Below are positions 59,782 through 64,000 of a stretch of 64,000 nucleotides of DNA, one piece after another. How positions within the stretch are numbered: position 1 is the first letter of the stretch; every line of letters starts with the position of its first letter. Source of the stretch: Novosphingobium sp. RL4 (GTDB lineage: Bacteria; Pseudomonadota; Alphaproteobacteria; Sphingomonadales; Sphingomonadaceae); contig NZ_CP141944.1 of the NCBI RefSeq assembly GCF_035658495.1, positions 1,824,001 to 1,888,000 of the forward strand. The letters run 5' to 3'. Under the pieces are notes generated by a model. The model saw only the letters and a program-made list of their open reading frames with translations, was not told the origin of the DNA and searched no databases. A program made the position numbers and the translations under genes.

Positions 59782-60879
59782 TCACCCCATCACTGCGCTG
59801 CTCTCATAGACCAGCCGCACCAGTTCCGCTTGCCCGCGCACGCCCAGCTTGGCGTAGAGCCGCTTGGAATAGTTGCGCGCGGTTTCAAGCGTCAGATTCA
59901 TCCGCTCCGCCGCTTCGGCGATGGAGTGGCCGTCCGCCAGCGCCATCGCCAGTTCCGCTTCGCGTCGGGGCAGGTCGAAAATCTCGGCCAGCCGTTCGGC
60001 GCCATGCTCCGAGTGCGGTTGGGGCAGGGTGCAGAGCGCCACCAGCGCGGGAGCCGCGAGTGCCTCGGTATTTTCGGCCGGCATCAGCAGCGCTTCGACA
60101 TGCGGCTTTTCCCGCAGCAGCAGCGGCCGCGCCTGCAATAAGCGATCATGCGCCATCTCGGTTGCCGCTGCCGCGAGCCTGCGTTCGGCGGCAAGGTCGA
60201 GCCCGAGCACACGCTCGCCGGGGCGCAACACGGCGCCGCAATGCCGCTGCCAGAATTCGGTAAGCGCCGGATCGGCCGCCAGTACGCGCGCTTCCGCATC
60301 GAGCAGCATCCAGCCCTTTCCGGTTCGCTCCAGCCCCATGGCGTTGATCCGGGCCGCGAGCCGGTCACGGTCCATGGAAACGAGATTCTCCACGGCGATC
60401 GCCACATAAGGCGCGAGGTTGGAAAGCAGTGCGCCGTCGGCTGCGGAGCAATCGCGCGCGCGGGCCATCAGCAGCCAGGCGCTATAGTGTTCTCCGCCGG
60501 CGATCCGCACCACCCGTTCGTCGCCGATGCCCAGTTTGGCCATGCGCCGGTTGCGATCGGCCCGTGCTGCCGGGTCGTGATCGATCATTTCGCCAATCGA
60601 ATAGACCCGGCCCGGCCTCAGGCTGTCATAGAGGTAGCGGTCGAGATCGAACGGGCCCTGCAACTGCGATTCGCGGGCGCGTTTGCGCAAGTCCATTCCG
60701 GCGTAGCTATCGACGATTGCGGCGTGCGGACCATCGCCCATGCGAAGGATCAGGCTGACGTAATCGGCTTGGGTGCGCCGGCGCACTCTTTCCAGAAATG
60801 TCGAAAAGCGCGGATTTTCGGCATTTCCCTGAAAGAGCGGGATCAGGAGATCGGTCTCGTCGTTGCTGGTAAGGGCCAT
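59782..60879 (-). CDS. LuxR-family regulator
   Basis: 365 aa. The C-terminal LuxR HTH spans about 300-355 ([40 protein letters not shown]). The N-terminal 200 residues contain a probable GAF/PAS sensor ([20 protein letters not shown]). The ATG follows GGGAGGG that lies inside a palindrome, so its own translation may be masked. Divergent from cysD. Confidence 0.8.
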   Translation of the reverse strand: MALTSNDETDLLIPLFQGNAENPRFSTFLERVRRRTQADYVSLILRMGDGPHAAIVDSYAGMDLRKRARESQLQGPFDLDRYLYDSLRPGRVYSIGEMIDHDPAARADRNRRMAKLGIGDERVVRIAGGEHYSAWLLMARARDCSAADGALLSNLAPYVAIAVENLVSMDRDRLAARINAMGLERTGKGWMLLDAEARVLAADPALTEFWQRHCGAVLRPGERVLGLDLAAERRLAAAATEMAHDRLLQARPLLLREKPHVEALLMPAENTEALAAPALVALCTLPQPHSEHGAERLAEIFDLPRREAELAMALADGHSIAEAAERMNLTLETARNYSKRLYAKLGVRGQAELVRLVYESSAVMG

Positions 60880-60881
60880 GC

Positions 60882-60897
60882 CCTCCCATATGGGAGG
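60882..60897. promoter_or_regulatory. 16-bp palindrome covering the luxR-type ribosome site
   Basis: CCTCCCATATGGGAGG is a perfect dyad just upstream of the regulator ATG. As RNA (minus strand) it forms a six-pair hairpin with an ATAT loop that hides GGGAGG; as DNA it could be an operator. Confidence 0.5.
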
Positions 60898-60985
60898 TTC
60901 GCGCGAATGTCATCCCTGCGATTCGGAATCGGGACAGTTTGAAACCCAGCCAACAGGGCACATGCCCAGGGCAGAGGAAGACCTG

Positions 60986-61888
60986 ATGAAAACACTCACG
61001 CATCTGGAGCGTCTCGAAGCCGAGAGCATCCACATCATCCGCGAAGTCGTCGCCGAGGCTGAAAAGCCGGTGATGCTTTATTCGGTGGGCAAGGATAGCG
61101 CCGTCATGCTGCACCTTGCCCGCAAGGCCTTCTATCCCTCGCCGCCGCCGTTCCCGCTGCTCCACGTCGACACGACCTGGAAGTTCAAGGCGATGTACGA
61201 GCTGCGCGACAAGATGGCGCGTGAAAGCGGTATGGAACTGCTGGTCTACCAGAACCCCGAAGCGGCCGAGAAGGGCATCAATCCCTTCGACCACGGCGCG
61301 CTCCACACCGACATGTGGAAGACGGAAGGTCTGAAGCAGGCGCTCGACAAGTACGGCTTCGACGCGGCCTTCGGCGGCGCCCGCCGCGACGAGGAGAAGA
61401 GCCGCGCCAAGGAGCGTATCTTCTCGTTCCGCACGTCCTCGCACGGCTGGGACCCGAAGAACCAGCGCCCGGAACTGTGGAACCTCTACAATGCCCGCAA
61501 GGCGCGCGGCGAATCGATCCGCGTTTTCCCGATCTCCAACTGGACCGAGCTGGATATCTGGCAGTACATCCACCTCAACGACATTCCGATCGTGCCGCTC
61601 TACTTCGCGGACAAGCGCCCCACGGTGGAGCGTGACGGGATGCTGCTGATGGTCGATGACGAGCGCTTCCCGCTCCAGCCCGGCGAGGTTCCGGTCGAAC
61701 GCTCGATCCGCTTCCGCACGCTCGGCTGCTATCCGCTGACCGGCGCGGTGGAGAGCGAGGCGAAGACGCTTCCCGAAGTGATCCAGGAAACGCTTCTCAC
61801 CACCACATCGGAGCGGCAGGGCCGCGCCATCGACAAGGACGCCGGCGGTGCCGGCATGGAAGTCAAGAAGCAGCAGGGGTACTTCTGA
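60986..61888 (+). CDS. cysD: Sulfate adenylyltransferase subunit 2
   Basis: 300 aa from [22 protein letters not shown]-loop [33 protein letters not shown] and the C-terminal [18 protein letters not shown] match CysD. Makes APS from ATP and sulfate with the GTPase subunit encoded next. ATG 60986 has GAGGAAG upstream. Confidence 0.95.
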   Translation: MKTLTHLERLEAESIHIIREVVAEAEKPVMLYSVGKDSAVMLHLARKAFYPSPPPFPLLHVDTTWKFKAMYELRDKMARESGMELLVYQNPEAAEKGINPFDHGALHTDMWKTEGLKQALDKYGFDAAFGGARRDEEKSRAKERIFSFRTSSHGWDPKNQRPELWNLYNARKARGESIRVFPISNWTELDIWQYIHLNDIPIVPLYFADKRPTVERDGMLLMVDDERFPLQPGEVPVERSIRFRTLGCYPLTGAVESEAKTLPEVIQETLLTTTSERQGRAIDKDAGGAGMEVKKQQGYF

Positions 61889-63846
61889 TGGGACAGAGCG
61901 ACACTGAAACGGTGCAGAACGCCACCAAGGAAGCCGTCTACGTCACCGACCAGCTGATTGCGGACGATATCGACGCTTACCTCGTCCAGCACGAGCACAA
62001 GACGATGCTCCGCTTCATCACGTGCGGCAGCGTTGATGACGGCAAGTCCACCTTGATCGGGCGCCTGCTTTACGATTCGAAGATGATCTTCGAGGATCAG
62101 CTGGACGCGCTCCAGTCGGATTCCAAGAAGGTCGGCACGCAGGGGCAGGAGATCGACTTCGCGCTGCTGGTCGACGGTCTTGCCGCAGAGCGTGAGCAGG
62201 GCATCACCATCGACGTGGCCTATCGCTTCTTCAACACCGAGAAGCGCAAGTTCATCGTTGCCGACTGCCCGGGCCACGAACAGTACACCCGCAACATGGT
62301 CACCGGCGCTTCCACCGCTGACCTTGCGGTGATCCTGATCGATGCGCGCAAGGGCGTGCTGGTGCAGACGCGCCGCCACTCGTACCTGTGCCACCTGATC
62401 GGCATCAAGAACATCGTCCTTGCGGTCAACAAGATGGACCTGGTGGACTACAGCCAGGAAGTCTTCGACAAGATCCTGGCGGACTATACCGAGTTCGCGC
62501 AGTCGATCGGGATCGAGAGCTTCACCGCACTGCCGATCTCGGGCTTCAAGGGCGACAACATCACCACGCTCTCGGACAAGACCCCGTGGTACAAGGCGCC
62601 GCAGTATGCGGGCATTCCGCTGGTCGAGCATCTCGAAACCGTCGAAGTGCTGTCCTCGGTCGATGCCGACAAGCCGCTGCGCCTGCCGGTGCAGTGGGTG
62701 AACCGTCCCAACCTCGACTTCCGCGGATTCTCTGGCCTGATCGCCACGGGTTCGGTCAAGCCGGGCGACAAGATCCGCGTCCTGCCCTCGGGCAAGACCA
62801 GCTCGGTCACCCGCGTCGTCACTTATGACGGCGATCTCGACGAAGCGGTGGCCGGTCAGTCCGTCACCGTCTGCTTCGCGGACGAGATCGACTGTTCGCG
62901 CGGATCGGTGATCTCCATAGCCGACAATCCCCCGCAGAGCGCCGACCAGTTCGAGGCGACTTTCGTGTGGATGGCGGACGAGGCCATGGTTCCGGGGCGT
63001 GCCTACTGGCTCAAGCTCGGCACGCAGATGGTCTCGGCAACGGTTCAGGAGCCGAAGTACGAGGTCAACGTCAACACGATGGAGAAGCTGGCGGCCAAGA
63101 CGCTGGAGCTGAACTCGATCGGCGTGGCGGAACTGACCACCGACAAGCAGCTGGTGTTCGAGGCCTATGCCGACAACCGCACGCTGGGCGGCTTCATCCT
63201 GATCGACAAGATGACCAACGCCACGGTGGCGGCGGGCATGATCCACTTCTCGCTGCGCCGTTCGCAGAACGTGCACTGGCAGGCCGTGGACATCGACCGC
63301 AAGCAGCATGCGGGCCTGAAGAACCAGCGCCCGGCAGTGCTGTGGTTCACCGGCCTTTCGGGCTCCGGCAAGTCGACCATCGCCAACCTCGTCGAGAAGA
63401 AGCTGCACCGGATGAACCGGCACACCTTCCTGCTCGATGGCGATAACGTGCGCCATGGCCTGAACAAGGACCTGGGCTTCACCGAGGCCGACCGCATCGA
63501 GAATATCCGCCGCGTGGGCGAAGTCTCGAAGCTGATGACCGACGCGGGCCTGATCGTCATCACCGCTTTCATCTCGCCGTTCCAGGCGGATCGCGAGATG
63601 GTGCGGGCAATGCTGCCGGAAGGCGAGTTCTTCGAAGTGTTCATCGACACGCCGCTGAAGGTGGCCGAGGCGCGCGACGTCAAGGGTCTCTACAAGAAGG
63701 CGCGTTCGGGCGAGCTGAAGAACTTCACCGGCATCGACAGCCCCTACGAGGCGCCGCGCAATCCGGAAATCCGCATCGACACCACGGCGATCTCGCCGGA
63801 AGATGCGGCCAACCTGATCGTCGACACCCTGCTGGGAGACGCCTGA
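61888..63846 (+). CDS. cysN/C: Bifunctional sulfate adenylyltransferase subunit 1 / APS kinase
   Basis: 652 aa. GTPase part: [30 protein letters not shown]-terminal APS kinase from about residue 485: [33 protein letters not shown] and [20 protein letters not shown]. Drives APS synthesis with GTP and phosphorylates APS to PAPS. Overlaps cysD by 1 base. Confidence 0.95.
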   Translation: MGQSDTETVQNATKEAVYVTDQLIADDIDAYLVQHEHKTMLRFITCGSVDDGKSTLIGRLLYDSKMIFEDQLDALQSDSKKVGTQGQEIDFALLVDGLAAEREQGITIDVAYRFFNTEKRKFIVADCPGHEQYTRNMVTGASTADLAVILIDARKGVLVQTRRHSYLCHLIGIKNIVLAVNKMDLVDYSQEVFDKILADYTEFAQSIGIESFTALPISGFKGDNITTLSDKTPWYKAPQYAGIPLVEHLETVEVLSSVDADKPLRLPVQWVNRPNLDFRGFSGLIATGSVKPGDKIRVLPSGKTSSVTRVVTYDGDLDEAVAGQSVTVCFADEIDCSRGSVISIADNPPQSADQFEATFVWMADEAMVPGRAYWLKLGTQMVSATVQEPKYEVNVNTMEKLAAKTLELNSIGVAELTTDKQLVFEAYADNRTLGGFILIDKMTNATVAAGMIHFSLRRSQNVHWQAVDIDRKQHAGLKNQRPAVLWFTGLSGSGKSTIANLVEKKLHRMNRHTFLLDGDNVRHGLNKDLGFTEADRIENIRRVGEVSKLMTDAGLIVITAFISPFQADREMVRAMLPEGEFFEVFIDTPLKVAEARDVKGLYKKARSGELKNFTGIDSPYEAPRNPEIRIDTTAISPEDAANLIVDTLLGDA

Positions 63847-64000
63847 TGACGGTGGCCAACGACGGCGATCTCGCCGCGCATCTGGCGCAAGTGGCGGGGA
63901 AGATCCTGCTCGACGTGCGGGCTTCCGGCCTGTTCGAAGGCAAGTCGCTGGGCAAGGCGGGGGACCAGACCGCCAACCAGTTCCTCTGCCACGCCCTTCG
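63846..64000 (+). CDS. cysQ: CysQ 3'(2'),5'-bisphosphate nucleotidase, N-terminal fragment
   Basis: The frame from ATG 63846 runs off the right edge after 51 codons. HLAQVAGKILLDVRASGLFE and GDQTANQFLCHAL fit the start of the CysQ/inositol-phosphatase family. It would remove PAP formed by sulfotransferase and PAPS reductase reactions. Overlaps the cysNC stop by one base. Confidence 0.75.
   Translation, partial: MTVANDGDLAAHLAQVAGKILLDVRASGLFEGKSLGKAGDQTANQFLCHAL

Noticed and set aside
1..64000. CRISPR array
   Set aside because: No regularly spaced direct repeats of 24-40 bp; the GGTTCC array has hexamers at helical spacing, not spacers.

Overview
The window looks like a chromosome segment of a high-GC alphaproteobacterium, most likely a sphingomonad (Novosphingobium-like). 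This is inferred from the zapA-tkt-gap-pgk-fba-thiE gene order, a GAAC/GTTC-type SOS box, a 6S RNA gene next to zapA, and protein sequence style. It splits into a prophage (about 1-36,550) and host chromosome (about 36,550-64,000).

Prophage. The left end is cut by the window; no integrase is visible. The layout is lambda-like at the switch and T7/BPP-1-podovirus-like in the virion genes. A leftward early operon (4157 to below 1) of small overlapping genes includes a ParB-domain protein and a GapR-domain protein. The switch (4.1-5.2 kb) has a short XRE repressor, a Cro-like protein, back-to-back promoters and repeated 17-bp operators, with a membrane protein in the position of lambda rex. Rightward early genes include a TOPRIM primase and a helicase-type ATPase; between them lies an initiator-like tRNA gene. 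A 1.3-kb gene-free region (9.28-10.62 kb) has about a dozen helically phased GGTTCC/GGAACC repeats, a 46-bp perfectly alternating pyrimidine-purine tract and an AT-rich palindrome, and is the best candidate for the phage replication origin. The late module runs terminase, portal, scaffold, capsid, tail tube A/B, three or four ejected internal virion proteins (one with a lytic transglycosylase and a probable PBECR nuclease domain), a tail fibre ending in an SGNH esterase, then endolysin, holin and overlapping spanins. Leftward cargo genes close the prophage beside an SOS box and an 18-bp palindrome, and the junction appears to sit at the 3' end of the 6S RNA gene.

Host, 36.5-46.2 kb: 6S RNA, zapA and a small coiled-coil partner, then the central carbon run transketolase, GAPDH, PGK, an acyltransferase and class I FBP aldolase, followed by a lipoprotein, a membrane protein and thiE.

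Host, 46.2-60.9 kb: an F420 island. Divergent operons encode CofC and F420:NADP reductase (leftward, with an SDR and an F420-type luciferase-like oxidoreductase) and CofE, CofD and a fused CofG-CofH/FbiC (rightward). This is a near-complete deazaflavin pathway, unusual in this lineage. It is followed by an accessory catabolic block: VOC protein, PAPS-type sulfotransferase, AraC regulator, SDR, MDR dehydrogenase, metallo-beta-lactamase hydrolase with alkylsulfatase-like C-terminus, and a LuxR regulator. The right end is cysD-cysNC-cysQ (sulfate activation to PAPS and PAP removal), which could supply the nearby sulfotransferase.
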